From the NCBI GenBank assembly GCA_031841125.1, contig CM063107.1, positions 46,885,497 to 46,949,496 of the forward strand: a DNA stretch of 64,000 nucleotides, given 5' to 3'. How positions within the stretch are numbered: position 1 is the first letter of the stretch; each line of letters starts with the position of its first letter. Under the pieces are notes generated by a model that was not told where the DNA came from, did not search any database, and was given only the letters and a program-made list of their open reading frames with translations. Positions 44,113 through 55,510 of the stretch are shown here, piece after piece. The stretch comes from Acanthococcus lagerstroemiae. Taxonomy: Eukaryota > Arthropoda > Insecta > Hemiptera > Eriococcidae. The translations under genes were made by a program, and so were the position numbers.

Positions 44113-46931
44113 TCATCGATTTAAAGAGGTAGAAATACATTCACATTAGGGGGGGGGGTACAAATTTAAGAGTACATAAAATTGGAATTTAAATTCAAGA
44201 ATACTTTTTTTCAAGGACTAAATTAAAATTTAATTTAAAATATAATATTTCGATTTCCAATTCCTTGTAGATGATCTTTCCGCCCCTTTTTTGTTCAGTA
44301 ATGACCTGATCTATGAAAATGAGAGTAAAGCTCCGAGCGTAACACTCAGCTCGTCAAGTAAAAAGCTCTCATACATTTCTGACAACTGAGATGACAATGA
44401 AATAATTTGAAAAATTAATCTATTAAATGCAATTAAATTAATAATTAAAATTAAATATATTAGAGTACTTTTTTCGTGATAAATTTAAAAATAAAATATT
44501 TTGGGAATCTGAATTCGAATTTGGATAAATTAGAAACCCAAATTTGGTTATACTATCGGCGAATTCTATTTTGAATTTAAAATTCAGATCAGGGAGTATA
44601 CGGATTTGAAATTTGCATTGTTGGCAATCAGAGTCTACGTCTGCATCCAATGTAAAACAAATTTTTTATTCATTTAGGTGTTATTATTTTTTTCTTTGTA
44701 GAGTACCAATATAAATTAAAAAATTTAAAGAGTCTAAGATTATAATGTATGGACAGTCTGAGCTTGCTTTCCTGAGGTAACCTGAACTTTTATAATGCAA
44801 GTCAAACTCTGAGTTCGGCTCTCAAGTTCTCAAAATTTAAAGCTCTTGAGCACATCCGACTACAAGGATGGAAATCGGAATTCACATTCAAATTCAAAAC
44901 CTGAATCCAGCCGAATTATCACAATTTTTCTGACTAGGGGAATTTGAATTCGTACTTAAGTTTAAATAAAAAAAATCAAATTCGAATTCAAATCGGGATG
45001 AAGATTTTAATTTAAAATGACAAAAACAAAAAACTACCCTAGTAGATATATCAAAAAAAGAAAAACTTTTAACGATCATTAAAAATTTTTTTTTAAAGAT
45101 TTCCGATAAGATTCTAAATCCGAACTGAATTTTAATTCAAATTTACAATGCATTTGTATTATTCCTTCTGTAATTTTTTCAAGCTAAAGTGGTTAGTAAA
45201 TAAATATATATATATATAATATATTCTCGAATCTATTTGAGGGGGAGGGGGTCGCACTAATAGGACTTAACAGCTTTCTCAACACTGCCTCACATAGTGA
45301 AATATTTTAACTTGTTCATCGGCTATGAAATAAAATTTTCATTATTAGCAAATTTGAAATTTTGTAGGCACAAAATTCAAATTGCTCGTCCTTTCCCCTC
45401 TAGTATAAACACAAACAACTCTTAAAGAGGGACTAAAATTATCTTTCACTCATTTGTAGCACAGCTATGTGCCCCTTCCGCCCTCTTGTTTAATGTGAAA
45501 AATTGTTGGAGGTGTTTTTGTTACACTTCGAGGGCTGCCACCTTTTGGACTTATACCGTGCAAGAAAATTGTGTTTGTGTATAAGGTAGGTGAGTTCAAT
45601 AAAGCTCGAATCCCCAGTAAGGCCCAGTGTATCGACTTCGGCTGCTACGTTTCAGGCTGTATTGCAATACAGCAAAGTTGTTCCTTTATGATCTGGCAAC
45701 ACTGACGAATTATTTTTATCATAATATCAGTTCGCCGATGTGAGAAATGGCGTTTGATATTTTTTAAAGAACGGAAAAAGTGCTCCGATATGGAGAATTA
45801 TTAAATGATATTTATCTAGAAATCAAACATTGGATAATTATTGTAGTGGTAGTTGGTTAATGATCGACATCAGAAAAGTGAAATTTGAGCAATTTAGAAC
45901 AGAAATATCTGATGTTCGAGAAAAATAATCGCATGTAACCTGATATGACCCGAAACCTGGTAACATCAATTATTCATCATTTGAGTTGTAACTTACTCGT
46001 AAATTTATATTTGAATCATACTTACCTTTGCATCTACCGAATTTTATAGGTCGGGCCTTCTTGGGTGGGCCGGGCCCTATTAGGATTTGTAAAGGTATCT
46101 GAGAGGGGTGGGGCAGTGTAGAAAAAGTTTAAGATAACTAAGTCGTAGACATTCGAGTCGACGACTACCACAAAACAAAATGAAAACACTTATATGAGTG
46201 GTCTTGGTGCAATCAAGACATATTCCAAAAACCTTATTATTCAGAAAACACGAAAAACAGATTCCCAAAAAACATCTATCGCATTATGAAGTAAAAATTT
46301 CTCTAAGTCATCCCGCATAGGTTTGAAACAGGTCCCCAAAAAAATTTTTTGGTAATCCGACCGCTGGGGGGGGGGCTGGTTGGGACCACAATATGTGTTG
46401 GAACATGTCAGTTTTGACTCCAAAGCGATTTTTTTTTGCGTCACTGAAATCGAAATTGCATTGCTGTAAACCATCATTCCTTCATTTTGGCCAAAATTAA
46501 GATGAAATTCTAAATAAATACACTAGACGAAATAATAATAAAAATTCATCCAATCAACGACCAAATAATTCTGTTATCGTTCCAAAGACGTAAATTGAGA
46601 ACCTTTTACATAATGCAACTTCGATTACAGCAAAAGCAGCCTGCCTAAAATGCGATCACCGAAACCCTAATCCCGAAAACTCACATGATCCATTGGAACA
46701 TGTCACTTTTGCCTCCAACCATGTATTTTGAAAGCCTTTTTTACACTGAAGAAATAATGAATTTTGCAAAAATCTGTTTACACCATTTGATTCGGCTTGC
46801 AATGCTCTATCCAGGACCGTGTTTAACTCGATTTCGTGAAGTTTGGATCTTGTCTTGTTTGCACCTCTAGACCGCCCCCTTCCCCAAGTGGAAATTAGTG
46901 TGCATGTTGGAGTGTGAGTGAACTTGGTAAT
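44113..46931. other. AT-rich, no recognisable feature
   Basis: G tract near 44148-44157, (TA)n at about 45207-45222 and G tract near 46366-46375. 44170-45130 has many AATTTGAATTCGAATTT variants without clear periodicity. I found no ORF with a domain. Confidence 0.45.
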
Positions 46932-47008
46932 ATTCTGTTTTTAGGGTATGCCGATTCATTTCTTGGTTTCAGTTCAAAAAGTGAATTGGCTCACCCTAAA
47001 AACAGAAC
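46932..47008. repeat. 77-bp hairpin
   Basis: ATTCTGTTTTTAGGGTATGC (to 46958) pairs with TCACCCTAAAAACAGAAC (from 46982). 27-bp arms with four mismatches. Confidence 0.7.
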
Positions 47009-47371
47009 TTATATGTAAGCCTGGTAAGTCAAAACTTTAAACTAGGGCCTTATTGGGCTCACCTACATTGTGCTATTGAAACGACAAACATAGTATAAAC
47101 ATGAGTGAGAAGCAGAGGCGAAACTTGATTTTCATTTGGGGTGGGGAGGGGGGAGAAGGAAAATTTACCGAAAAATATTTTCTGAAAACTAAAAATTCGC
47201 CTACAATATTTTTTTTTTATTTGAAAATTTGCCGATTTTTCAATCAACATACAGGGTGTGCCAAAATAGTTGACCTGTTTTTAAACGCTTACCATGTGAC
47301 TACACTGATGCGTAGGCAATTTTTTTCATGAGAATATTCGGCTATGTATGCCACTTAGTGATTTAGTGAGC

Positions 47372-47521
47372 ATGGTTCTGTGGTCTGGAGAATATCGCGG
47401 TTTCTGTGTAGAAACATTTATTCTAAAAAACAGTGTTGTGGCGACTCAGCGCGCATTTCGAAAACAGTTTAAACTGAAAAGACAAAATCCCGTTCCCTCT
47501 CCTAAGGCAATCAAGCAGTAG
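47372..47521 (+). pseudogene. Tc1/mariner-like transposase, N-terminal fragment (left arm)
   Basis: An intact transposase cuts and pastes the element; only the DNA-binding start survives here. The 49-residue frame has EYRGFCVETFILKNSVVATQ then RAFRKQFKLK, matching the first helix-turn-helix of mariner-type transposases (a Y/F-rich start, S-V-x-x-T-Q-R-x-F-R-x-x-F). A stop (TAG, 47519-47521) falls where the family usually has I-x-x-W after VPSPKAI. There is no DDE catalytic domain. The mirrored copy on the other arm is nearly identical. Confidence 0.75.
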
Positions 47522-47559
47522 ACGGAGAATGTTCGACTCAAGGGCATCGCCAGTGACGT

Positions 47560-47796
47560 TCAGAGAGGGGAGAACAAGTGCGGCAGAATTGCCTTTGGAG
47601 AGGGAACGAGATCGTGTCTTTTCAGTTTAAACTGTTTTCGAAATGCGCGCTGAGTCGCCACAACACTGTTCTTTAGAATAAACGTTTCTACACGGACACC
47701 GCGATATTCTCCAGACCACAGAGCCATGCTTACTAAATGCCATACATAGCCGACTATTTTCATGGGGAAAAATTGCCTACGCATCAGTATTGCCAC
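47560..47796 (-). pseudogene. Tc1/mariner-like transposase, N-terminal fragment (right arm)
   Basis: The minus-strand frame repeats the left arm: SGEYRGVRVETFILKNSVVA, then TQRAFRKQFKLKRHD and VPSPKAI, before it runs into the other arm and stops. The true start is probably the Met of MALWSGEY near 47726, as in the left arm. No catalytic domain is present. It exists because the 5' half of the element was duplicated in inverted orientation. Confidence 0.75.
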
Positions 47797-47981
47797 ATGG
47801 TAAGCGTTTAAAAGCAGGTCAACTATTTTGGCATACCCTTTATTTTTTAATTGAAAAGTACATAAATAAATAAACCAACGTTCTTAGAAATTGAAAGTTC
47901 AAATGAACAGTTTTAAAATTTTCCGACTACCAAATTATTGGGAGTGTTTCACCCACCCCACCCCCTATAGTTTCGTCCCTG

Positions 47982-48654
47982 CAAATGTAGATTGGAACCT
48001 TATCCCCCAAGCACTCACATTTGCGCACATGAGCATACCCTAGTCCGGGAGGGTAAGCTGGAAGGATGTTAGGAATACTTGAGAGGAACACACAACTTCC
48101 TTTATACATTAAGGTGGTCGTTATTCACTCTTGGTGGTAATTTTTTCTGAATTCCTCTGATTTATTCCCTAAATTGATTCCAATAAAATCGAAACTTTTT
48201 TTTTACAAAGTTTTAGGTTGATTGGATGAGAGGAATCCGTGCCACAAGCGCCCTTTCGTTCTTATGGTAAAGGCACATAGAGTTTTGACTTTTGTTTCAG
48301 ACTAAATTTCCCTCCTATATTCACCAGGACCAAAGCCCGTAAATTAAATAACAGAATCTATCGGATTCAGCTTGTGACATTGAAAAATAAGTCTTTTGTT
48401 TTCAACTCTTAGATTTTAATAAAATGTACAACTTTCTCAAATTTCAGTTTCTAGATCAAACAGAGAATCGAGTAAAAATAGAATAGTAATTGAAATTGAA
48501 TTTCAACATTTGCTATCGGCTTTCAGATGTTTGAAATGTCTTCCACCTTTTAGCTTTGTTTCAAACTTTCAGATAACGTTCGATACTCAGCTTGAAGCCT
48601 TCAGCATTTGACTGACTAGTCTCTGACGGGAGTCCAGAGTACTCCATTTTCAAA
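47982..48654. other. No recognisable feature
   Basis: Mixed AT-rich sequence without repeats or coding signal. Confidence 0.4.
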
Positions 48655-48925
48655 AACGAATTTGAGTTTCAGTTTGGGGAGGTGGAGGAGAAAAATTTGC
48701 CGACAAATATTTTTTGAAAACTGCTGACAACATTTAAAAAAAAATTAGAAATTCCTTTGCCAATTTTTTAATTAAAATATTTTTTAATTGAAAAAAAAAA
48801 CAACAACAAACAAACAAACATTTATAAGAAATGAAAAATTTAAATGAACTGTTTCAAAATTTACCGACTGCTAAATTATTGGGGGTGTTTCAACCCCCAA
48901 CATCCCCAGTAGTTTCGATCCATAA
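48655..48925. mobile_element. Uninterrupted relative of the MITE at 47113-47981
   Basis: TTTGGGGAGGTGGAGGAGAA, GAAAACTGCTGACAACATTT, CCGACTGCTAAATTATTGGG and AGTAGTTTCGATCC follow the order of the split copy. It provides the empty target site for the mariner-like insertion. The outermost ends are eroded. Confidence 0.7.
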
Positions 48926-49298
48926 TTGGAAATTTCGACCAGAAAAATGTGATAACTATATATTTTAATTTGTAAAATAAGGGACGTGGTATTTCGAAAC
49001 GAATTATTAATTGAGGACATGGAAAATTTTTTGCCGCATTCTACGCAAGGAAATGGTTTTTGATCTCCGGCTGTTAACTCGAGAAACTCTTCCAAAAAAT
49101 TATGTTTCTGATCAAATACGCTAATGTATAACATTGAAAGCATTTATGTAGATTGAATATTTCCTTCATAGTTAGGTCACTGGAAAGTTATCAACTCTCC
49201 CCCTCCCCTTTTGATTGTCTAATCTTCATGAGCGAAAGATAACTTTGCTGCTATTGTGGAAGAAGTCGGGAACTATTGACACATCGCTGATCAGCCCA

Positions 49299-49987
49299 AG
49301 TCACCGTGTAATCAAAAGTAGTAACGTGCCTGCTTCGTTATCCTTGCATCTCGGGTTCAAGCCTCACAAATGCTGGAAAATTAGTGATATTCGAATACCC
49401 CCCCCCCCAACATCTTAACGAACACAGCAACTACAGTATCAATCGAGGCCAGGGACGTACCGAAGAGTTTTTCCGGGGGAGGGGGGTAAAAATAGTGAAA
49501 GTCCCAACTGACTTAACTCAGAATTCCCGTGCATCGAAGCAAAAAAAAAAAAAAACCTTTTGACTTGCTGGATTTTTCCAACTCGCCTGACTGAAATGGT
49601 AAATTTGTAAATTTTCCCAGTTGCTGAGTAAAAAATTTCTACTGGGGGTCCCTCTTACCCTCCCCCCTATCGGTACGTCCCTAATCGAGATGGAAATATA
49701 GCGCGTCTTGTAACCCCCGTTAGTTCATATAGTATAATCGCAAGGTGTGTTACCACCAGATCAGAAAGACTGATATTGTATGCGTGTGCACGTCGTGGAC
49801 AGCTATATCAACGTTCTGATAAATATGTGGCTAGAAACCGATTTGGGGCTGCACACTCTTCGGCGCAGGGAACGCAACAAAACCGCGGAGATAGCAACGG
49901 TATACTACCCTGACTAATAGCCCTAGGAGCGTCAGAAACCGCGACCGCTAATGTCTGGCATCGGATACGGTACCTGAAGAAGAAGAA
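49299..49987 (+). mobile_element. tRNA-derived SINE, copy 2, with target duplication, split by a MITE
   Basis: Flanks GATCAGCCCA (49289-49298) and GATCAACCCA (49988-49997) match at 9 of 10. The head has a B-box-like GGGTTCAAGCC (about 49352-49362), and the body matches the copy at 16550. It ends in a short (GAA)n tail. The MITE at 49450-49683 separates the body at ATCGAG. Net SINE length is about 455 bp, somewhat longer than copy 1. The A box is degraded, so it is unlikely to be active. Confidence 0.85.
49450..49683 (+). mobile_element. hAT-like MITE, GGGACGTACC family, nested in the SINE
   Basis: The ends CAGGGACGTACCGA and TCGGTACGTCCCT are inverted repeats. Flanks ATCGAGGC (49442-49449) and ATCGAGAT (49684-49691) share the first six bases. 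The SINE copy at 16550 has the uninterrupted site GTCGAGATGG. The interior phrases match the copies at 8259, 22149 and 60650. Confidence 0.85.
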
Positions 49988-49997
49988 GATCAACCCA

Positions 49998-51770
49998 GAT
50001 CAGAGGGTGAGGCATAAGGGTGACCCCAGATACTTTTATCAGTTAATAGTATCATCCTCAGAAGAGAAGAAAAAGTCGTAAAGCATTATAGTTGACAGAA
50101 CTATGAAAGAGCACATACTGTTTATGTATTTCTGGCTTGTTGACTTCAAGAACTTCCTTCAGTCGAAAGCATATATGAGATCCTCTCAGTTGACATCAGA
50201 ATATGCCAAGTGAAGATCTGTTTCCTCTTCCTCTTGTGCTTGTCGACCCAGAAGAATTAAGATAGCCGCGTTAAAATTTTCCAAGTGAAAAAATTAGCGA
50301 TTATAATCCCTCCTCCGTTTCCCTCAGGTCACTTTGGTACGTCCATTTTTATCCGAAACACGAGATACAGTCCAATTATTTGATTTGAGTGATTCGAAAA
50401 CATCCTACATTGAGTCATATGTATTCTATAAAAACTCTTTCCGGATTTATAGAAGTGAATGAGTGAACCTGTCAACGATTCGATGAATAGAAGATATTAC
50501 TAAGCTCGCGACTGACATCTCAAGTTCCCGCTAGTCTTTGAGTTTCCCGAGTCAAAGAATTACCAGCACAAATCTCTCAAGAGAAGAGACCGAGTAGTCA
50601 AGATCGGATTATCGAAGAAATGAACAACTTAGCTGATATTTTCGCGTAGAGCCGGTGTTTCACCTCGTGATTACTAACCACTGTTTTTCTCCGTATATTT
50701 ATTTTTGCCGAGCGAGTTTTCTCCACTTACTGCGTCAGGAGGGAGGGGGCGTTACACCGTTTACGTCCAGAACACATTCCCGGTTCAACATCATCTCGAT
50801 AGTGGTTACTTTGTTGTTAGGCTTCGCCGCTGCTTTTTTAAGGCCTTTAGAAAAAGTTATAGCTGTATATGGCTGTTCGAATGTTCCTGACAGATTCGTA
50901 TTACGTTGCTTTAAATAATTATACGAGAAATGTCGCGCTCGCCTGTATCGAAGTTTTGAGCGAGGGCTAATCCTCGATTGCTGTGTGATGCCAGGATATT
51001 ATATAAATTAATTTAAAGAAAATTTAGTCATTGACTCACCCGATGTTTCGAAGTATTTATCAGTTATCAAAAAATGGGAATATCACGATGAAACTTATTT
51101 TATTGACGAACTCGAACTACCCAATAGCTGAGATTCGTGTAACTTTTAGTGCGCCATTTTTATCAATAAGATCTGTTCCGGGTTCTATCAACACACCATT
51201 TTCGTCTCTGAGCAGGTCGTGTGAAAAGCACGCTTTCTTTAATAAAAGTAATTGGTTACAGTATGATGGTGATTCAACCAGTAGAGAGAATTAGAGCCGT
51301 ATTTAGAGGAGAGCCAAAGGGGCTATAGCCCAGGACCACATGTTTATTACTTTAAAATGGGGCCCCCACAATGGAAAGTGAAAAACACCATGTGGAAAAA
51401 AAATGAAAAGGCCGCGCTGCGTCAGGGGTTTTTTGTCGGTAAAAAACGAAAAACTGTTTTTGGTTTGTTTTTACGTCTGATATTTACACTTTCAGTTGGG
51501 GCCCCACAACTTTCAGTTGGGCCCCCACAACTTTTGCCTCTCCCCCCCCCCACACACACACATACACATCAGTCGAAATCCGGCTTCGAGAGAGATTGTC
51601 TAACTTCCAGTATTTTAAGTTTTGTTTTATAAGATTTATGTTTTGCCTACTCAAAACTAGATATCTACGCTCAGACATTCATTTTTTGACACTCATTTTC
51701 CAGTAAGAAAAAAGATGCTGATAGGTCATGATGAGTATTCCACAGTAATGAAAAGTTTTATAGTATAATT
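49998..51770. other. Mostly unique sequence; possible MITE remnant
   Basis: 50640-51000 is unique and moderately CG-containing. 51290-51560 has hAT-MITE style words (GAGCCGTATTTAGAGG, runs of GGGGCCCCCAC) but no matched ends. A short (CA)n lies near 51553-51568. No gene is seen. Confidence 0.4.
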
Positions 51771-52940
51771 AGCTGACCCACGTCGCGGTTCATCTAGACT
51801 GTGGGCTAAAGTGAGTTGGCTAAGGTTAGCTGGCTGAAGTGTTTTCAGTTCACTGAGTTAGTCCCCTCCTCTTCCCTTTACAGGAAACCGTTTTACTATC
51901 TTCTCTCCCCATCCTTCCAACGATTCCCTGGGATCAACATCCGTGATCTTTTCCTGCCTGAAAACTTTTGCAATTTTCCTCCCTCCACCCTTCCCTCACT
52001 GTCGGCATCGGCTGCTAATGCGACTAATAAGCGGGTGGTCACTTTACTTCTTTCTTAATGTCTTATGCACTCCTCCATTTTTTGCTTACACTCTTTGTAA
52101 CCAGCTGCGGATTTAGAAGCCAAGCCACTATAGGCACTCAATAAAATGTCTCCCTCGCCCACTTCGTATCCTCCTAATGAGCTGCAGGTCAAAAATTGAT
52201 ATTTATTTCCCAGTTATGTTTTCTGCAGCTGTTTCCTTTTTTCTATCTGCCTCTTCTTCTTTTTCTCTTTTTCCGAATTTCCATCGTTTTCCCCGCTGTT
52301 TTTGTGCAAAAATTTGCCGCCGCTCGAAATCTGTCACCGTAGGCGCTTGCCTAATGTGCCTATTGGGAACTCCATCGCTGGAACTGATACCACATATGTG
52401 ACCCTCTACGTTAAAACCCACCTAGTGTATCAAAACTGGTTTTCTCTAGAACTGTGATTAAAATGCCCCCCCCCATGGTTCCTTGTATTGTCTCGTTCTC
52501 GTGACCCAATCCACTCGGAACTCGTTGCAAATAATTGAGCTATGTTCACACTAACTATTCAGCTCGGTTTGAACACAAGAATCACAGTTCGCTGCACGTA
52601 AGTGGTTCTTGACACACTAGGGGGGGGGGGTTAACATAGATATGTTATCAGAGCGTTTTACAACTTCTCATAAAATGGGACAAGTACCACATGAAAGAAC
52701 ATGTCTCCTACATCCCCCCCCCCCATACACCCAAAAAGTGAAAATTGATTTTCTTGACACACTAGGTGGGTTTTAACATAGAGGGTCACAATAGGTATTT
52801 AGATCTTTTGGGGTACGGGGGTTCGGACCCCACCCTCTTCCCTGGTATCTGCATCAACCCTCAGCTCTTATGATTCACCCGCCAACCTCGAACAAACGAA
52901 CAAACAAACAGACAAACATTCACTTTTATATAGTAGAGAC
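51771..52940. other. Possible retroelement-like repeat surrounding a MITE
   Basis: AGCTGACCCACGTCGCGG at 51771 resembles AGCTGAATTACCCGTCC at 2650. The segment ends with (ACAAACAA)n and TTTTATATAGTAGAGA near 52910-52940. This pairing of ends is familiar from insect repeats, but I cannot name the family. ORFs at 51816-52421 are without domains. Confidence 0.35.
52397..52790. mobile_element. 394-bp element with ~37-bp inverted ends and ATA duplication
   Basis: TGTGACCCTCTACGTTAAAA followed by CCCACCTAGTGT is mirrored by ACACTAGGTGGGTTTTAACA followed by TAGAGGGTCACA. ATA lies on both sides (52394-52396, 52791-52793). A third partial copy of the terminus (ACACACTAGGGG, GTTAACATAGA) lies inside near 52613-52640. 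A 3-bp duplication fits PIF/Harbinger or CACTA types. No coding capacity. Confidence 0.8.
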
Positions 52941-53373
52941 TAATTGAAAAAACAGCCGTATATCTAACCTGGAATCATGAAATGTGCCTCTCGTGCGGAA
53001 ACAGGTTTTCAAGATAAACAAGTGTAAAGCTCGGATGGTGGTAGAAGGGCGCACAGATGTACATAGTGTGTGCATCTGTGGTGGTGCGTTTACACGTTGC
53101 TATGACAACCCTCTGTCATTCCTGTAGGCCCGTTTCACACGACGCCACATAAACGGATGTTTTTAAACTTTGACCTAATATTTAAATGCAATTTGTGGAA
53201 AAACTAATGAAGATAGGAAGCTGCGATTTGTTTCATTCGAAAGAGCGCGATTTTTTCTATACGAATCGTCAAGAAAGTAAAAAATGATTTCTTGATACCA
53301 GAAGCACATTTCATGATTCTAGGTCACGTATTATATTCATTTCAGTAGAGGCAAATTTCTTAATTAATACATA

Positions 53374-55508
53374 CAGGGTTAGTCAGTTTAAAACGCAGCA
53401 TAGGAAAATCCCGTTTGCTGCGTGTTAATGTGACTAGACCGACGCGGTGCGTACACTCATACCTATTATGATAAGCCAGTACAACGACGAAACTGCTTAG
53501 TCAGTTTAAAACGCAGCATGAAAAATTTTGTTTACAAGTAAAGCGTACTCGGTTTGTCTCTTATTATTATTATTATTATTTTTTTTTAACAATGAATTAG
53601 TGAAGGGTATTCAGTGCGTTTCTTATTCAATAATCTTCGGGGGAAATCTCCAATGATTTTCGAAGAATTTCATCGAAAATCTTTGAGAAAATTTTCCAAT
53701 AATTCTTAAGGAATTTCACTGGAAATTTTCAGAAACAAATTCCGGTAATTTTCGATACAACTAACCTCCAGGAAAAATATTCTCCGAAGAGAAAATTTTT
53801 TTAAGGAATTTCATGAGAAATTTTTTGGAGAAAAATTCCAATGATGTCCGAAGAATCTCACTGGAAATCTGTAGAGAAATTCGAAAAAAATTCCGGATGA
53901 TTTTTAAAGAAAGTTCATCGGAGATGGAAAAAAAAATCTGAAAATTTCCAAAGAATTTTATCGGAAATCTTTTGAGAAAATCTCCAATATTTTCCAACAA
54001 AAAACTACTTCTCGAAAATCTCCGAATAACCTTGGAAGTATTTCAAAGGAAATAATTCGGGGGGGGGCTTCGTCAGTTCTTGAACATCTCCCGCAGAATT
54101 TCTTTGGAAATCTTTTGAGAAAATTTCCAATATTTTTCAACAAAAAATTACTTCGAGAAAATTTCCCGACAACTTTGGAAGTATTTCATAGGAAATATTG
54201 GGGAGGGGGGGGGGTAACTCCGCCAGTTTTTGAAAAATTTAATCGAAAATCTTCAGGAAGATCTTCGAGAAATTTCATCCAAAACTTCGGGGAAAATCTC
54301 TTAATGATTTTTATTGAAAAAATTCGATAATGTCCCAAGAATTGCATTGGAAATTTTTCAATCAAAGAATTTCTTGGCCAATTTTCGAAAAGATTTCCAT
54401 GACTGTTGAAAAACATTTCCGATAATTTCCAAAGAATCTTATCGGAAATCTTCAGAAAAAATTTCCAATGTTTTCCGAAGAAATTCTTTAAAACTCTTCG
54501 GGGGAGTTTTCCGATAATTTTTGAAGAATTTCACAAGAAATACCCGGGAAAAATCTCCGGTGGAATTTTAAACTGCATAACTATGCAGAAATTATCAAAA
54601 CAGTTTCTAAAAATTCTCTTTAAAATTTATCGGAGATTTTTCCCGAAGATTTACAATGAAATTCTTCGGACATTATCGAACATTTTTTCTGAAGATTTTT
54701 GATAAACTTCTCTAAAAACCATCGGCTTTTCCCCCCGAATATTTCCTAGGAAATTCTTCAAAAATTATCGGGAAAAATTTTCTCGACGAATTTTATAATG
54801 TTACTTTTTGGAAAACATTGGAAATTTCTTCTGAAGATTTCTGATAAGATTCTTCAGAAATTATCGCTTTTTTTTCTCAAAAATTTTCGATAAAATTCCT
54901 TAGATGTCATTGGAGAATTTTCCCGGAGATTTTCCCCGTAGATTTTCGATGAAATTCTTCGAAGAACATTTTACCTGAAGATTGCCGATAAGATTCTTCA
55001 AAATCTGTCGGAGTTTTCCCATGAATATTACCTGTGAAATTCTTAAGAATGATCAGAAAACTCCCCCGAAGATTTTTGAAAAAATTCTTTAGAAAACAGA
55101 GATTTTTCGGAAATTATTCCAAAAATTTTCGATAAAATTCCTTAGAAGTCATTGGAAAATTTCCCCGAACATTTTTCCTGAAGATTTTCGATGAAATTCT
55201 TCAAAAACCACCGGAGTCCCCCCTCCCCGGATATTTTTTAATCAGAACATTTTCTCGAAGACTGTTAATGAAATTCTCTGGAAAACATTGGACAATTTTT
55301 CTAGACTTCCGTTGAGATTCTTCGGAAATTATCGGATTTCTTTTTTCTTCAAAAATTGTTGATGAAATTTTTCGAAAATCATCGGACACTTTCCCCGCAT
55401 TCCCGAGAATTATTTTATCCTTTTGAAAGAATGAGAAACGCACCGAGTACGCTTTAAGACGCAGCGAACGGGATTTTCCTATGCTGCGTTTTAAACTGAC
55501 TAACCCTG
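53374..55508. mobile_element. Complete TA-flanked foldback transposon with satellite arms (2.1 kb)
   Basis: The ends CAGGGTTAGTCAGTTTAAAA and TTTTAAACTGACTAACCCTG are inverted repeats, about 50 bp with one mismatch. TA is on both sides (53372-53373, 55509-55510). The left terminus is partly repeated at 53497. Between the ends, 53640-54580 is a degenerate ~60-bp satellite in one orientation (GAAGAATTTCATCGAAAATC) and 54590-55410 is the same satellite inverted (GATTTTCGATGAAATTCTTC). The element is thus a large hairpin of satellite DNA. There is no transposase, so it would need one in trans. It is the same family as 1-755. Confidence 0.85.
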
Positions 55509-55510
55509 TA

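Larger units (their letters stand above)
47252..47840. mobile_element. Head-to-head Tc1/mariner-like foldback, 589 bp, TA target
   Basis: The ends CAGGGTGTGCCAAAATAGTT and AACTATTTTGGCATACCCTT are inverted repeats flanked by TA (47250-47251, 47841-47842). Inverted similarity continues about 250 bp on each side. The spacer is only about 60-80 bp. Both arms carry the same 5' part of a transposase gene facing inward (next two entries). The uninterrupted host-element copy has a single TA at 48778-48779. Confidence 0.85.
47113..47981. mobile_element. MITE with CAGRGRCGAAACT ends, split by a mariner-like insertion
   Basis: The left end CAGAGGCGAAACT and right end AGTTTCGTCCCTG are inverted copies. 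The flanking halves (47113-47249 and 47843-47981) are colinear with the uninterrupted copy at 48655-48925, apart from small changes. Without the insert it would be about 280 bp. Confidence 0.75.
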
